Notes: generated from the sequence alone by a model not told the origin. A DNA stretch of 40,529 nucleotides from Silvimonas sp. JCM 19000 (GCA_001313065.1 BBFD01000004.1:1-40529); one strand, 5' to 3'; positions 10,605-24,454 are shown, numbered from the stretch's first letter. Made by a program: numbers and translations.

Positions 10605-11251
10605 ATGTCCGATTTCCGCCGCGAATTCATTGAATTTGCAGTGGCACAGAATGTGCTGTGCTTTGGCGAGTTTATCACCAAAGCCGGCCGTACCTCGCCG
10701 TACTTCTTTAATGCCGGGCTGTTTAACGACGGCGCTTCAGTCGGTGCACTGGCGCAATTTTATGCGCAGGCCGTGCAGGCTTCCGGTGTGAAATTCGATG
10801 TCCTGTTTGGCCCGGCGTACAAGGGGATTGTGCTGGCTGCCGCCACGTCTGTGGCGCTGGCTCAAGCCGGGCTGAACACCCCGTTTGCGTATAACCGCAA
10901 AGAAGCCAAAGACCATGGCGAAGGCGGTGTACTGGTCGGCGCGCCGCTCAAAGGCCGGGTGCTGATTATCGACGACGTAATCTCGGCCGGGACCTCGGTG
11001 CGCGAATCGGTCGCGATGATCCGCAGCATGGGGCTGAGCCCGCCGGTGTATTGATTGCGCTGGACCGCATGGAACGCGGCCAGGGCGATTTGTCGGCCGT
11101 GCAGGAAGTGCAGCAGCAGTTTGGCATTCCCGTCATTGCCATCGCTTCACTGGATGATCTGGTGGGCTATCTTGAAAATACCAGCGGTATGACCGGCAAT
11201 CGCGAGAAAGTCGCGGCCTACCGCGCACAATATGGCATTCGTCCTGCATAA
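10605..11251 (+). CDS. pyrE: orotate phosphoribosyltransferase
   Basis: Transfers phosphoribose from PRPP to orotate, giving orotidine 5'-phosphate in pyrimidine synthesis. About 215 residues, normal for the proteobacterial enzyme. Visible: [21 protein letters not shown] near the N terminus, FGPAYKGI, the flexible-loop region [13 protein letters not shown] and the PRPP-binding motif [14 protein letters not shown] (about 122-135). A missing G near 11036 breaks the frame inside [11 protein letters not shown]. The start at 10605 is preceded by AAGGAG. It appears to be transcribed alone, divergently from xthA. Confidence 0.95.
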
Positions 11252-11301
11252 AGCCTGAGCGCTTTTTTTCAGCCGGATGTCGCAACAGGGCTGGGGAAAG
11301 T

Positions 11302-11902
11302 ATGAAGCTTTATGGATGGTTGGCGCTGCTGGCTTTAATGCTGGCAGCGCAATCCGCGCATGCCACGCTGTATCGCTGGGTCGATGAAAACGGCCGCGTG
11401 CAATACAGCGACAAGCCGCCGCTGAGTGCCGCCCCCAAAGGCGTGAGCACGCTCGACAGCCAGGGCATGGTGCGCAAATCCCCGCCGCAGCCCGAAAATC
11501 CCGAAGAAACCGCGCGCCGGCTGAAGGCGCAGCAGGATCAGCAAGACCAGCAACGCCGCGACCGTGCCTTGCTGCAGTCGTTCTCGAATACCAAAGAAAT
11601 TGATTTGTTGCGCGATCGCCAGATCGACGCCGTCAACGGCGCCATCCAGACCAACCAGTCGCGCCGGCAAAGCGCGCAGGCAAAGATCGAAAAGCTGAAC
11701 AAGCAGATCTCGTCGTTCAACAAGGCCAAAAAAAGCGGTGCCCGACGATATGAGCGCCGAAATGGCCGCCGCGCAAAAAAAAGAACTGGCGGATATCGAT
11801 CAGGACGATCAGAAAAAGATGGCCGATATTGCTGCAATCAGGCAGCGCGCTGACGCCGACAAAAAAAAGCGTTTTCTTGAGCTGCAGAGCGGCGCGCGCT
11901 AG
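11302..11902 (+). CDS. exported DUF4124-type protein with coiled-coil tail
   Basis: Small envelope protein of unknown role. Residues 1-21 form a signal peptide (MKLYGWLALLALMLAAQSAHA) and the mature protein opens with LYRWVDENGRVQYSDKPP, the hallmark of DUF4124 proteins, which are common in beta- and gammaproteobacteria. The rest is a charged, Gln/Arg/Lys-rich helical segment with repeated KLNKQI/KKELADI patterns, probably coiled coil. Frame changes near 11728, at an A8 run (about 11776-11783) and near 11863, so the C-terminal part ends ADKKRFLELQSGAR with a stop at 11902. About 199 residues. It sits 50 bp after pyrE with its own GGGGAAAG ribosome-binding site. Confidence 0.75.
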
Positions 11903-11947
11903 GCCGCCGCATCTGTTGTAACGCGGCAGGTCAGGTCATTACCGGGC

Positions 11948-11975
11948 TTGACTTTGCCAGCCCGCCAGTTAAATT
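11948..11975 (+). promoter_or_regulatory. candidate sigma-70 promoter for ppgK
   Basis: TTGACT (11948-11953), 16-bp spacer, TAAATT (11970-11975), about 75 bp upstream of the ppgK start. Spacer is one base short of ideal; supported only by hexamer resemblance. Confidence 0.4.
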
Positions 11976-12049
11976 CCCGAAAGATTTTTGCGCAGCGTGG
12001 CGATGCTTGAGCGTCCGCGGCGTTTCCTGATCAGTACAACGGAGTAATC

Positions 12050-12838
12050 ATGGCGAATGTGGCAGGGCAGCCCAAAGTAGTGTTGGGTATTGATATCGGC
12101 GGCACGGGCATCAAGGGTGCTCCGGTCAATGTGGAAACCGGTGAACTGCTGGCGGAGCGCGAACGCATTGATACGCCCAAGCCGGCCACGCCGGAAGCGG
12201 TGGCCAAGGTCGTCAAGCAACTGGTCGAACACTTCAAGTGGACCGGCCCGATCGGCGTGACCTTCCCCGCCATCGTGCGCAACGGCGTCACGCTGTCGGC
12301 CGCCAACGTCGACAAGTCGTGGATTAATGCCCCGGCCGAGCAGATCATTGCCGACGTGGTGGGCCAACCGATCAAACTGCTGAATGACGCCGATGCGGCC
12401 GGTCTGGCCGAGCAGGTATTCGGCGCCGCCAAGGGCCGGATGGGCAAAGTGCTGGTGATTACGCTGGGCACCGGCATCGGCAGTGCGCTGATCGTCGACG
12501 GCAAGCTGATTACCAATACCGAATTCGGTCATCTGATTTTCCCGAAAGACGGCATCGCTGAGCATTACTGTTCGGGCAAGGTCAAGGATGACCTCGACCT
12601 CAAATGGAAAGAATTCAACCCGCGCCTGAACGGCTATCTGCAGCATCTGGATCTGCTGCTGTCGCCCGACTTTGTGATTATCGGTGGCGGTATCAGCAAA
12701 AAAGCCGAGAAATTTGTGCCGGAAATGAAAGGCATCCGTTTTGAAGTGGCCGGTGCCACCCTGCAAAACGATGCTGGCATCGTCGGTGCCGCGCTCGAAG
12801 CCGCCTACACCTATGGCGTGCTGAGCCCGGCAGCCTGA
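12050..12838 (+). CDS. ppgK: polyphosphate glucokinase, ROK family
   Basis: Predicted to phosphorylate glucose using inorganic polyphosphate (and possibly ATP). 262 residues, uninterrupted. ROK-fold landmarks: phosphate-binding [13 protein letters not shown] at about residue 13, [13 protein letters not shown], catalytic-Asp segment [24 protein letters not shown] and the C-terminal [13 protein letters not shown]. The Cys-rich zinc motif of ATP-dependent ROK glucokinases is absent, and the GAPV and FPAIVRNG segments are characteristic of the polyphosphate-using branch best known from Actinobacteria. It is a single-gene unit closed by a strong terminator. ATP-glucokinase or fructokinase activity cannot be excluded from sequence alone. 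Confidence 0.85.
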   Translation: MANVAGQPKVVLGIDIGGTGIKGAPVNVETGELLAERERIDTPKPATPEAVAKVVKQLVEHFKWTGPIGVTFPAIVRNGVTLSAANVDKSWINAPAEQIIADVVGQPIKLLNDADAAGLAEQVFGAAKGRMGKVLVITLGTGIGSALIVDGKLITNTEFGHLIFPKDGIAEHYCSGKVKDDLDLKWKEFNPRLNGYLQHLDLLLSPDFVIIGGGISKKAEKFVPEMKGIRFEVAGATLQNDAGIVGAALEAAYTYGVLSPAA

Positions 12839-12865
12839 TGGCTAGCTAGTTGATGTAACACGTAA

Positions 12866-12892
12866 AAAAAAGGCGCCGCGGGCGCCTTTTTT
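12866..12892. terminator. rho-independent terminator after ppgK
   Basis: Perfect inverted repeat AAAAAAGGCGCC / GGCGCCTTTTTT around a GCG loop, 27 bp after the ppgK stop. The A tract on the other strand could allow activity in both directions. Confidence 0.88.
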
Positions 12893-13009
12893 ATGGCCAG
12901 GCGGTTTGATCGCGCGGCCAGGTTGCGGGCCGCCCCACGTAGCGCAAGTCCCTGTTTTGCCGTAGAATCTTGCCCCTTGTCCAGATTCATGGCAGCAGGA
13001 ATTACGCTC

Positions 13010-14920
13010 ATGCTTTATCCCATTCGTTATGACGTCATCGTGGTTGGCGGCGGTCACGCCGGCACCGAAGCCGCGCTCGCTGCTGCGCGCATGGCCAGCG
13101 CACCCTGCTGCTGACTCACAATATCGAGACGCTGGGGCAGATGAGCTGTAACCCCTCCATCGGCGGCATCGGCAAAGGCCATCTGGTGCGCGAGGTCGAT
13201 GCGCTGGGTGGCGCGATGGCGCTGGCCACCGATCTGGGTGGCATCCAGTTCCGTACGCTCAATTCGTCCAAAGGCCCGGCCGTGCGCGCCACCCGCGCCC
13301 AGGCGGACCGCATCCGCTACAAGGCCGCCATCCGCGATATGTTGGAAAACCAGGTCAATCTTGATCTGTTCCAGCAGGCGGTGGATGACCTGACGCTCGA
13401 TGGCGACAAGGTCACCGGCGTGGTGACGCAAATCGGCATCCGCTTTGAGGCCGCCGCCGTGGTGCTGACCGCAGGCACCTTTCTTGGCGGCAAAATCCAC
13501 GTCGGCCTGGAAAACCATACCGGCGGCCGCGCGGGTGATCCGGCGTCCGTCACGCTGTCGCAACGCTTGCGCGAACTGAATCTGCCGGTGGGCCGCCTCA
13601 AGACGGGCACGCCACCGCGCATTGATGGCCGCACCATTGATTTCTCGGTGCTGGAAGAACAACCTGGCGATACGCCCGAGCCGGTGTTCTCCGTACGTGG
13701 CAACCGCGCCATGCATCCGCGCCAGTTGCCGTGCTGGATTGCGCACACCAACCAGCAAACGCACGACATCATCCGCAGCGGCTTTGATCGCAGCCCGATG
13801 TTTACCGGCAAGATTGAAGGCGTGGGCCCGCGTTATTGCCCGTCGATTGAAGACAAGATCAATCGCTTTGCCGATAAAGACAGCCACCAGATTTTCCTGG
13901 AACCGGAAGGTCTGGATACCCACGAGATTTACCCCAACGGCATCTCGACCAGCCTGCCCTTTGATATCCAGATTGCCGCCGTGCAATCGATGAAGGGCCT
14001 GGAAAACGCGCGCATCCTGCGCCCGGGCTATGCCATCGAATACGATTATTTTGATCCGCGCGCGCTCAAGGCCAGCTTTGAATCGAAAGCCATTGCCGGC
14101 TTGTTTTTTTGCGGGCCAGATCAATGGCACCACCGGTTACGAAGAAGCCGCTGCGCAAGGCCTGTTTGCCGGGCTGAACGCGGCGCTGTTTGCGCGCGAA
14201 CAAGACGCGTGGACGCCCGCGCGCGACCAGGCCTATCTGGCGTGCTGGTCGACGATCTGACCACCAGCGGCGTGACCGAGCCGTACCGCATGTTTACCAG
14301 CCGCGCCGAATTCCGCCTGCAATTGCGCGAGGACAACGCCGATCTGCGCTTGACCGAAGTCGGCCGCAAGCTCGGCCTGGTCGGCGATGCGCAGTGGAGA
14401 TGTTCTGTCGCAAACGCGACGCCGTCGCCGCCGAAATGCAGCGCCTGCAATCCACCTGGGTGAACCCGCGCGTAGTGGATGCGGCCGATGCCGAACGCGT
14501 GCTGGGCAAAGCCATCGAGCGCGAATACACGCTGGCCGATTTGCTGCGTCGCCCGGAAGTCACCTACGCCAGTTTGTTGACGATGACGGCCGCACAACCC
14601 AAGGAAGGCGAAGCCTCGGTCGATGATCCGCTGGTGGCGGAGCAAGTCGAAATCCAGACCAAGTACCAGGCTATATCGACCGTCAGCAAAACGAAGTATC
14701 GCGCCGCGATAATCTGGACAATCTGCGTCTGCCCGATGCGTTTGATTACGCCAGCGTGGTGGGGTTATCGAAAGAAGTGCAGCAGAAACTCAACACGCAT
14801 CGCCCCGAAACGGTCGGCCAGGCGAGTCGCATTTCCGGCATTACCCCCGCCGCGATTGCCTTGTTGCTGGTGCATTTAAAGAAACGCCAATTACTGGAAA
14901 CGGCAGGCAAGGCGGCCTGA
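13010..14920 (+). CDS. mnmG: tRNA uridine-5-carboxymethylaminomethyl modification enzyme MnmG
   Basis: FAD-dependent protein that, with MnmE, installs (carboxymethyl)aminomethyl groups on the wobble uridine of several tRNAs. About 637 corrected residues. FAD-binding [18 protein letters not shown] begins near residue 11, followed by the diagnostic [55 protein letters not shown] and TSRAEFRL. The frame shifts near 13100, 14104-14110 (T7), 14245 (YLGVLVDDL restored by one G), 14395 and 14670, all correctable by one base. The start at 13010 gives [15 protein letters not shown]. It heads the mnmG-rsmG-parA-parB cluster that lies near oriC in many bacteria. Confidence 0.96.
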
Positions 14921-14939
14921 TTCCACACTGTTGATACGC

Positions 14940-14948
14940 TGTGGACAA
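14940..14948 (-). promoter_or_regulatory. DnaA-box-like 9-mer in mnmG-rsmG gap
   Basis: TGTGGACAA, the complement of TTGTCCACA, differs by one base from the strict DnaA box TTATCCACA. It lies 20 bp after the mnmG stop. A single degenerate box is weak evidence. Confidence 0.3.
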
Positions 14949-15007
14949 GTTGTGGAGCAATGGCCGCGCGCCTGCTGAACTACCCGAAAATATAAAAGAA
15001 TCCGACC

Positions 15008-15644
15008 ATGAACCAAGTTTTGAATGACGGCCTGGCCACGCTGGGTCTGAGCCTGGATGCCCAGCAACAGCAAAAACTGCTGGCCTATGTGGCCCTGCTG
15101 GAAAAATGGAACAAGACCTATAGCCTGACCGCTATCCGCGAACCGGCGCGTATGGTGCCGCACCATTTGCTCGATTCGCTGGCGCCGCTGGCGCATCTGC
15201 AGGCCCCGGCCGGTACGCGCTTGCTGGATGTGGGCTCCGGCTTCGGTACACCGGGCATTCCCATGGCGATTGCGCGCCCGGACTGGAACTGGGTGCTGCT
15301 GGATTCCAATCACAAGAAAACCACTTTTTTTGCGCCAGGCGATTCTGGAACTGCAATTGCCCAACGTCAGCGTGGTCAGCGAGCGGGTTGAAAGCTATCA
15401 ACCCGAAGCGCCGTTCGATGTGATCACCTCGCGTGCATTTGCCGAGCTGGGCGAATTTATCAAGCTGACACGCCATTTGCTGGCCGAGGGCGGCTACTGG
15501 GCCGCGCTCAAAGGCGTGTATCCTTATGAAGAAATTGCGCTGCTGCCCAAGGATGTCGTTGCGGGCGAGGTAATTACGCTCAAGGTGCCCGGTGTCGATG
15601 CCGAGCGCTGTCTGGTCATGATCAAGGAACAAGGTTCGCTATGA
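15008..15644 (+). CDS. rsmG: 16S rRNA (guanine-527 N7)-methyltransferase RsmG
   Basis: SAM-dependent methyltransferase acting on 16S rRNA (formerly GidB); loss of this activity is known to give low-level streptomycin resistance. 211 corrected residues. N-terminal [20 protein letters not shown], then [13 protein letters not shown]-binding [29 protein letters not shown] and [13 protein letters not shown] are diagnostic. A T7 run (15325-15331) is one base too long; six restore [11 protein letters not shown]. The stop overlaps the parA start by four bases (ATGA), so the two genes are translationally coupled. Confidence 0.96.
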
Positions 15645-16428
15645 CGCGAGTACTCGCGATTGCCAATCAGAAAGGCGGTGTGGGCAAAACCACGACGGCG
15701 GTCAACCTGGCCGCCAGCCTGGTGCATCTGGCAAGCGCGTCATGCTGATCGACCTGGACCCGCAGGCCAACGCCACCATGGGCGCGGGCATCGATAAAAC
15801 CAAAGTCAAAGCGACGGTCTACAGTTTGTTGATTGGCGAATCGACGGTGCAGGAAGTGCTGGTTGCCTCGGAAACCGGCGGCTTTGATCTGCTGCCCGCC
15901 ACGCGCGATCTGGCCGGTGCTGAAGTCGAACTGGTTGAAGCCGATGCGCGCGAATCGCGGCTGAAGCAGGCACTGGCGCCGGTGGTGGGCAACTATGATT
16001 TCGTCATTATCGATTGCCCGCCTGCGCTGAACCTGCTGACCCTGAATGGCCTGGTCGCTGCCGACGCCGTGCTGATCCCGATGCAATGCGAATACTATGC
16101 GCTCGAAGGTTTGTCCGATCTGGTCAGCACGCTGCGCCGGATCCGCCAGAGTTTGAACCGCCGGATTGAAATTGAAGGGTTGCTGCGGACCATGTTTGAT
16201 CCGCGTTCAACCCTGGCACAACAGGTATCGGATCAGCTGGTCAAGCATTTCACCTCCAAGCTGTACCACACCGTCATCCCGCGTAATGTGCGTCTGGCCG
16301 AGGCCCCCAGTTATGGGCGGCCGATTCTGGCGTACGACAAAACCTCGAAAGGCGCGCAGGCCTATCTGCAACTGGCAGAAGAACTGCTGGCGCGGCATAA
16401 CACGCACGAAGTGGCCCACTCGGTCTGA
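15641..16428 (+). CDS. parA: chromosome partitioning ATPase ParA/Soj
   Basis: Deviant-Walker ATPase that binds nucleoid DNA and, with ParB bound at parS, separates replicated origins. About 262 residues. Walker [18 protein letters not shown] starts near residue 10; [13 protein letters not shown] (A'), [18 protein letters not shown] (Walker B) and the C-terminal [17 protein letters not shown] are all typical of chromosomal ParA. One G is missing near 15731 ([12 protein letters not shown]). It overlaps rsmG (ATGA) and is followed by parB. Confidence 0.96.
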
Positions 16429-16454
16429 GCGTCTCGTCGTTAACGGAACCCGGA

Positions 16455-17298
16455 ATGAACAAGAAATTCAAAGGCCTCGGCCGTGGACTGGATGCCTGAT
16501 GGGCGATGCCTCGGCGACCGAATCGCTGCAGCAATTGCCGGTATCGGCTTTGCAACCCGGCAAATATCAGCCGCGCAGTCATATCGATGAAGCCGCATTA
16601 CAAGAGCTGGCCGAATCGATCCGGGCGCAAGGCTGATGCAACCGGTGCTGGTGCGCCTGCTGCCGGGGTCGCTCGAAGACCGCTATGAAATCATCGCCGG
16701 GGAACGCCGCTGGCGCGCCAGCGAGATCGCCGGGCTGACCGAGATTCCGGCGCTGGTCCGCGAAGTCGAGGACGAAGCCGTCGCCGCCATGGCGTTGATC
16801 GAAAACATTCAGCGTGAAGATCTGAACGCGCTGGAAGAAGCCGTCGGCATGAGTCGGCTGATCGAAGAATTCGGCATGACGCACGAAGCGGTTGCCACGG
16901 CTGTGGGCAAGTCGCGCGCCAGCGTCACCAATCTGCTGCGTCTGCTTAACCTGGCCGAGCCGGTGCGTGATTTGTTATCCACAGGCCAGATCGATATGGG
17001 CCATGCCCGCGCCTTGTTGGGTCTGCCCACGCTCAAGCAACTGGATGCCGCGCGGATAGTCGTGCTGAAGGGGCTGTCGGTGCGTGAGACGGAGGCGCTG
17101 GTCCATCGTTTGACGCAAGAAACGCCTGAAAAAAACCGAGAAGAAAATCGACGCGGATATTTCGCGTCTGCAAGAAGAAGTATCCAGCCGTATCGGCGCC
17201 CCGTGGCCATTCGTCACGGTAAGCGCGGCAATGGCAAAGTGACCATCGATTACGCGAGCCTGGAAGATCTTGATCGATTACTAGCGCTACTTCGTTGA
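16455..17298 (+). CDS. parB: chromosome partitioning CTPase/DNA-binding protein ParB
   Basis: Binds parS centromeres, spreads as a CTP-dependent clamp and stimulates ParA. About 282 residues. N-terminal KFKGLGRGLDALMG (ParA-interaction peptide), then QLPVSALQPGKYQPR, nucleotide-binding box GERRWRASEIAG, ENIQREDLNALEEA, a helix-turn-helix (HEAVATAVGKSRASVTNLLRL) and MGHARALLGL. Frame breaks near 16490 and 16632 (each one C short), at an A7 run 17129-17135 and near 17200; the C-terminal dimer domain ends VTIDYASLEDLDRLLALL. A strict DnaA 9-mer TTATCCACA (16975-16983) lies inside the gene but is encoded by ordinary Leu-Leu-Ser-Thr codons. Confidence 0.95.
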
Positions 17299-17332
17299 TT
17301 GCGGCAAACTGTCGCCGCGTCGTACTGGAGAT

Positions 17333-17349
17333 TGCACCGCATCGGTGCA
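17333..17349 (+). other. small perfect hairpin after parB
   Basis: TGCACCG / CGGTGCA with a 3-nt CAT loop, 35 bp after the parB stop and about 90 bp before the atp promoter. It has no T tract, so intrinsic termination is uncertain; it could be a rho-dependent end or RNA-stability element. Confidence 0.35.
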
Positions 17350-17437
17350 TAGTAAGGCAGGATTTGTAGCCAGAAGGCCCTCAGTTACAGATCCACCACA
17401 TACAGACGATAAACCCCTGTATTTTCAATGCGTAAAA

Positions 17438-17467
17438 TTGACGCGAAGCAATGTCGATCCGTATAAT
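17438..17467 (+). promoter_or_regulatory. sigma-70 promoter of the atp operon
   Basis: TTGACG (17438-17443), 18-bp spacer, perfect TATAAT (17462-17467), 28 bp before the atpI start codon. It is the best promoter match in the window and sits where a strong housekeeping promoter is expected. Confidence 0.75.
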
Positions 17468-17494
17468 CTCCGGATATTTGCCTGGCGTAGCAAA

Positions 17495-19066
<1,572 letters not shown>

Positions 19067-19105
19067 TCAGAGTCAAGTCACCGCGAACAACTGGAGGGCT
19101 ACAAC

Positions 19106-19578
19106 GTGGAATTCAATACTTCCCTCATCGGCCAGGTAATCACTTTTGCCTTGCTGGTGTGGTTCACGATGAAAGTCGTGTGGCCTCCGCTGACCGGGAT
19201 GATGGAAAAGCGCGCACAGCGCATCGCTGAAGGTCTTTCAGCGGCGGACCGTGCCAGACAAGATCTGGCCAACGCCGAGAAAGCCTCTGCCGATAAGCTG
19301 CGCGAAGCCAAGGCTAGCGCTGCCGAGCTGGTTGCTCAGGCAGAAAAAACGCGCTAACCAGATCATCGACGAGGCGAAAGAAAAAGGCCAAGGTCGAAGG
19401 CGAACGCATCACTGCGGGCGCTCAGGCCGAAATCACGCAGCAACTCGAGCAAGCCCGTGGCGTGTTGCGTCAACAGGTTGCCAATCTGGCACTTGCTGGT
19501 GCGACCAAAATCCTGCAGCGCGAAATCGATGCAGGCAAGCACGCCGAGCTGCTGGAATCGATCAAAGCGGAACTGTAA
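19106..19578 (+). CDS. atpF: F0F1 ATP synthase subunit b
   Basis: Peripheral-stalk subunit with one N-terminal membrane helix (IGQVITFALLVWFTMKVVWPP) and a long charged coiled coil that reaches delta and alpha. About 156 corrected residues. It starts with GTG at 19106 behind CTGGAGGG, giving VEFNTSLIG, the usual N terminus. A6 (about 19345-19350) and A5 (19382-19386) runs each carry an apparent extra base; removing them joins AEKRANQIIDEAKEKAKVEGER. Ends KHAELLESIKAEL. Confidence 0.94.
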
Positions 19579-19585
19579 GACAGTC

Positions 19586-20118
19586 ATGGCAGAACTCAAT
19601 ACCGTCGCAAGGCCGTACGCCGAGGCCATTTTCCGTCTTGCCAAAGAACAAGGCTCGCTGGCGCAGTGGTCTGAATCGCTGGCGCGACTTGATCAGGTGG
19701 CTCAGGACCAGAAGGTCCAGGACATCGTGGCTGACCCCCAACTATCCGCTGCTCAGGTCAAGCAGATCCTGCTGCAACTGGTTGACGCGAACGACGAGGC
19801 TACGGCCAATTTCATCACCCTGGTGCTGGAAAACCGCCGCTTTGCCGTAGTGCCCGCCATCCGCGAGCAGTTTGAATCGCTGAAGGCTGCTGAAGAAGGT
19901 CGTGTGGTGTAACGCTGGAATCCGCGTTTGCACTGACCGATCCGCAAGCCAATGAGCTGCTGCAGGCTGTGGCACGGCACTTTCACCAGAACGTGACCGC
20001 CAAGGTGGTGGTTAACCCCGATCTGATCGGCGGCGTGAAGGTGACGGTAGGAGATCTCGTGATCGACGCATCCATTGCCGGCAAGCTCTCTGAACTGGCG
20101 ACGAGCCTGAAGAGTTAG
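19586..20118 (+). CDS. atpH: F0F1 ATP synthase subunit delta
   Basis: Connects the peripheral stalk to the alpha3beta3 head. 177 corrected residues. N-terminal TVARPYAEAIFRLAKEQG is diagnostic; FITLVLENRRFAVVPAIREQF lies mid-protein and the C-terminal domain has NPDLIGGVKVTVGDLVIDASIAGKL. The frame breaks near 19905, just before TLESAFALTDPQ, where a base is missing. It starts seven bases after atpF and ends twelve bases before atpA. Confidence 0.94.
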
Positions 20119-20130
20119 GAGATTTTTTTA

Positions 20131-21687
20131 ATGCAACTCAATCCGTCTGAAATCAGTGAACTGATCAAGGCCCGGATCCAGAACCTGTCCGCGGGCGCCC
20201 AAAGCGCCAACGTTGGCACGGTTGTGTCGGTCACCGACGGTATCGTCCGCATTCACGGCTTGTCCGAAGTAATGCAGGGCGAAATGCTGGAATTCCCGGG
20301 TAACACGTTTGGCCTGGCACTGAACCTGGAGCGTGACTCCGTCGGTGCCGTGGTGATGGGTGAATACACCCACATCGCCGAAGGCGACGAAGTCAAATGT
20401 ACCGGTCGTATTCTTGAAGTACCGGTCGGTCCGGAACTGGTTGGCCGCGTGGTCAACTCGCTGGGCCAACCGATTGACGGCAAGGGCCCGATCAACGCCA
20501 AGCTGTCCAGCCCGATCGAAAAGATCGCGCCGGGCGTGATTGCGCGTAAGTCGGTTGACCAGCCGTTGCAAACCGGCCTGAAAGCCATCGACACCATGGT
20601 GCCGATCGGCCGTGGTCAGCGCGAGCTGATCATTGGTGACCGCCAGACCGGCAAGACTGCCGTTGCCCTGGACGCCATCATCAACCAGAAAGGCACGGGC
20701 GTTACGTGTATCTATGTTGCTATCGGCCAGAAAGCCTCGTCGATTGCCAACGTGGTGCGCAAGCTCGAAGAACACGGCGCAATGGGCCACACCATTGTGG
20801 TTGCCGCCGCTGCTTCTGAATCGGCCGCGCTGCAATACATTGCTGCATACGCCGGTTGCGCCATGGGCGAATACTTCCGCGACCGCGGTGAAGACGCACT
20901 GATCGTTTATGACGATCTGTCCAAGCAAGCTGTGGCTTATCGCCAGATCTCGCTGCTGCTGCGTCGTCCGCCGGGCCGTGAAGCTTACCCGGGTGACGTG
21001 TTCTATCTGCACTCGCGTCTGCTTGAGCGTGCTGCGCGTATCAACGCCGAAGAAGTTGAAAAACTCACCAACGGCGAAGTGAAAGGCAAGACCGGTTCGC
21101 TGACCGCCCTGCCTATCATCGAAACGCAAGCAGGCGACGTTTCCGCCTTCGTTCCGACCAACGTGATCTCGATCACCGATGGCCAGATCTTCCTGGAAAC
21201 CGACTTGTTCAACGCCGGTATCCGCCCCGCCATGAACGCTGGTATTTCGGTATCGCGCGTTGGTGGTGCTGCGCAGACCAAGGTCGTGAAGAAGCTCGGC
21301 GGCGGTGTACGTCTGGCGCTGGCTCAGTATCGTGAACTGGCTGCGTTTGCGCAGTTTGCTTCCGATCTGGACGAAGCCACCCGTAAACAGCTCGAGCGCG
21401 GCAAGATGGTTACCGAACTGATGAAGCAGGCTCAATACAGCCCGCTGTCGGTCGGTGAACTGGGTATCACGCTGCTGCTGATCGCCAAGGGTTCGTTCGA
21501 TGACGTGCCGGTTGAACGTGCACTGTCGTTCGAAAACGGCTTCCGTGCTTACGTCAAGGCTAACCACGCCGACGTACTCGGCCGTATCGAAGCCAAGGGC
21601 GAACTGGCGGGCGATGATGAAGCCACGCTGCTGAAGGCTGTTGCTTCGTTCAAAGCTCCGGCGCTTATTGATTCGGTCACTGGATAA
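20131..21687 (+). CDS. atpA: F0F1 ATP synthase subunit alpha
   Basis: Regulatory nucleotide-binding subunit of the catalytic head, 518 residues and uninterrupted, one of the few long genes here without an indel. Walker A GDRQTGKT is near residue 170, [16 protein letters not shown] and [20 protein letters not shown] (Walker B region) follow, and [22 protein letters not shown] is diagnostic; the arginine finger lies in [14 protein letters not shown]. Ribosome-binding AGGAG lies twelve bases before the ATG. Confidence 0.98.
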   Translation: MQLNPSEISELIKARIQNLSAGAQSANVGTVVSVTDGIVRIHGLSEVMQGEMLEFPGNTFGLALNLERDSVGAVVMGEYTHIAEGDEVKCTGRILEVPVGPELVGRVVNSLGQPIDGKGPINAKLSSPIEKIAPGVIARKSVDQPLQTGLKAIDTMVPIGRGQRELIIGDRQTGKTAVALDAIINQKGTGVTCIYVAIGQKASSIANVVRKLEEHGAMGHTIVVAAAASESAALQYIAAYAGCAMGEYFRDRGEDALIVYDDLSKQAVAYRQISLLLRRPPGREAYPGDVFYLHSRLLERAARINAEEVEKLTNGEVKGKTGSLTALPIIETQAGDVSAFVPTNVISITDGQIFLETDLFNAGIRPAMNAGISVSRVGGAAQTKVVKKLGGGVRLALAQYRELAAFAQFASDLDEATRKQLERGKMVTELMKQAQYSPLSVGELGITLLLIAKGSFDDVPVERALSFENGFRAYVKANHADVLGRIEAKGELAGDDEATLLKAVASFKAPALIDSVTG

Positions 21688-21698
21688 GGAACTGAATC

Positions 21699-22568
21699 AT
21701 GCAGGCGGTAAAGAGATCCGTACCAAGATCAAAAGCGTAAAAAAACACGCAGAAGATCACCCGCGCCATGGAAATGGTTGCGACGTCCAAGATGCGTAAG
21801 GCTCAGGAGCGCATGCGCGCTGCCCGTCCTTATGGCGAAAAGATCCGTGCTGTTGCCAGCCACCTTTCGCAAGCATTTGTGGACTATCCGCATCCGTACC
21901 TCCAGAAGCGCGATAGCGTTAAACGGGTTGGCCTGATCGTGGTTACGTCGGACAAGGGTCTGTGCGGGGGTCTTAACACCAACGCACTGCGCCTTGCCGT
22001 CAACAAGATGAAGGAATATAGCCAGAATGGCGCTGAAATCGCGGTTACCACCATTGGTAACAAGGGTTTCAGCTTCATGGGCCGCAATGGCGCCCGGGTT
22101 ATTTCATCCGCAGTGGGTCTGGGCGATACGCCCCACCTGGAAGCTCTGGTCGGTCCGATCAAAGTGATGGTGGACGCGTACATCGCCGGCGAAGTGGATG
22201 AAGTCCAGCTGGTCTATACGAAGTTCATCAACACCATGAAGCAAGAGCCCACGGTAGAGCAGTTGCTGCCGTTGTCCGGTGAAGACTTCAAAGGTCCGGA
22301 CCACGACTACAACTGGGAATACCTGTTCGAGCCGGATGCCAAGACCGTCATTGACGACCTGATGAGCCGCTACATTGAAGCGTTGATTTATCAGGCCGTG
22401 GCGGAAAACATGGCATCCGAACAGGCTGCACGCATGGTGGCCATGAAGGCTGCAACCGACAACGCCGACAAGGTGATCGGCAACCTGCAACTGCTGTACA
22501 ACAAAACCCGTCAAGCTGCGATTACGAAAGAACTTTCGGAAATCGTATCCGGCGCGGCAGCAGTTTAA
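21699..22568 (+). CDS. atpG: F0F1 ATP synthase subunit gamma
   Basis: Central rotor shaft, 289 residues. The N terminus must read [20 protein letters not shown]: one G is missing right after the ATG at 21699 and one A is extra in the A7 run near 21739-21745, two errors that cancel and restore the downstream frame. Then [33 protein letters not shown] and the C-terminal [38 protein letters not shown], all typical. Eleven bases after atpA. Confidence 0.96.
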
Positions 22569-22589
22569 GCAGGCGGCCCAACTGTATAG

Positions 22590-23989
<1,400 letters not shown>

Positions 23990-24001
23990 GGAGCTGAGGC
24001 A

Positions 24002-24429
24002 ATGGCGATGACTATGCATGTCGACGTGGTAAGCGCTGAAGCGCTGATCTTCTCCGGTAACGCCGAATTCTTTACGGCACCGGCAGAAGGTGGCGAAGTC
24101 GGTATTTATCCGCGTCACGCGCCGTTGCTGACCCGCATCCGCCTGGCGCCGTACGCATCAAGCTGGCAAACTCGAACGAACCGGATGTCATCCTGTACGT
24201 TTCGGGCGGTCTGCTTGAAGTACAACCGGACGGGATTACCGTTCTGGCTGACACGGCCATTCGTGGTGCGGACATCGACGAAGCCAAGGCCCGCGAAGCC
24301 AAAGCCAAGGCAGAAGAAGCCTTGAAGAACCGCAAGACCCAGATGGATTACGCCATGGCGCAAGCCGAACTGGTCGAAGCGTGGCCAAGCTCGCAGTAAT
24401 CGAAAAAACTCAGAAAGCGCGGCCACTAA
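24002..24429 (+). CDS. atpC: F0F1 ATP synthase subunit epsilon
   Basis: Rotor subunit that couples gamma to the c-ring and can inhibit ATP hydrolysis. About 142 residues: N-terminal beta-sandwich ([60 protein letters not shown]) and C-terminal helical hairpin ([17 protein letters not shown], then [23 protein letters not shown]). Frame breaks near 24150 (one C short), 24382 (one G short) and in the A6 run near 24403-24408 (one extra). The true stop is TAA 24427-24429. AAGGAG precedes the ATG. Last gene of the operon. Confidence 0.93.
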
Positions 24430-24454
24430 GCCTGCGCAATCCGGGACCCCAAAA

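Noticed and set aside
16975..16983. Exact DnaA box inside parB as an origin element
   Set aside because: It encodes ordinary conserved residues in parB, stands alone, and has no AT-rich unwinding region nearby.
20128..21567. Very long open frame antisense to atpA
   Set aside because: It is the mirror of a high-GC, strongly codon-biased gene; the translation has no recognisable domain and atpA is unambiguous on the other strand.
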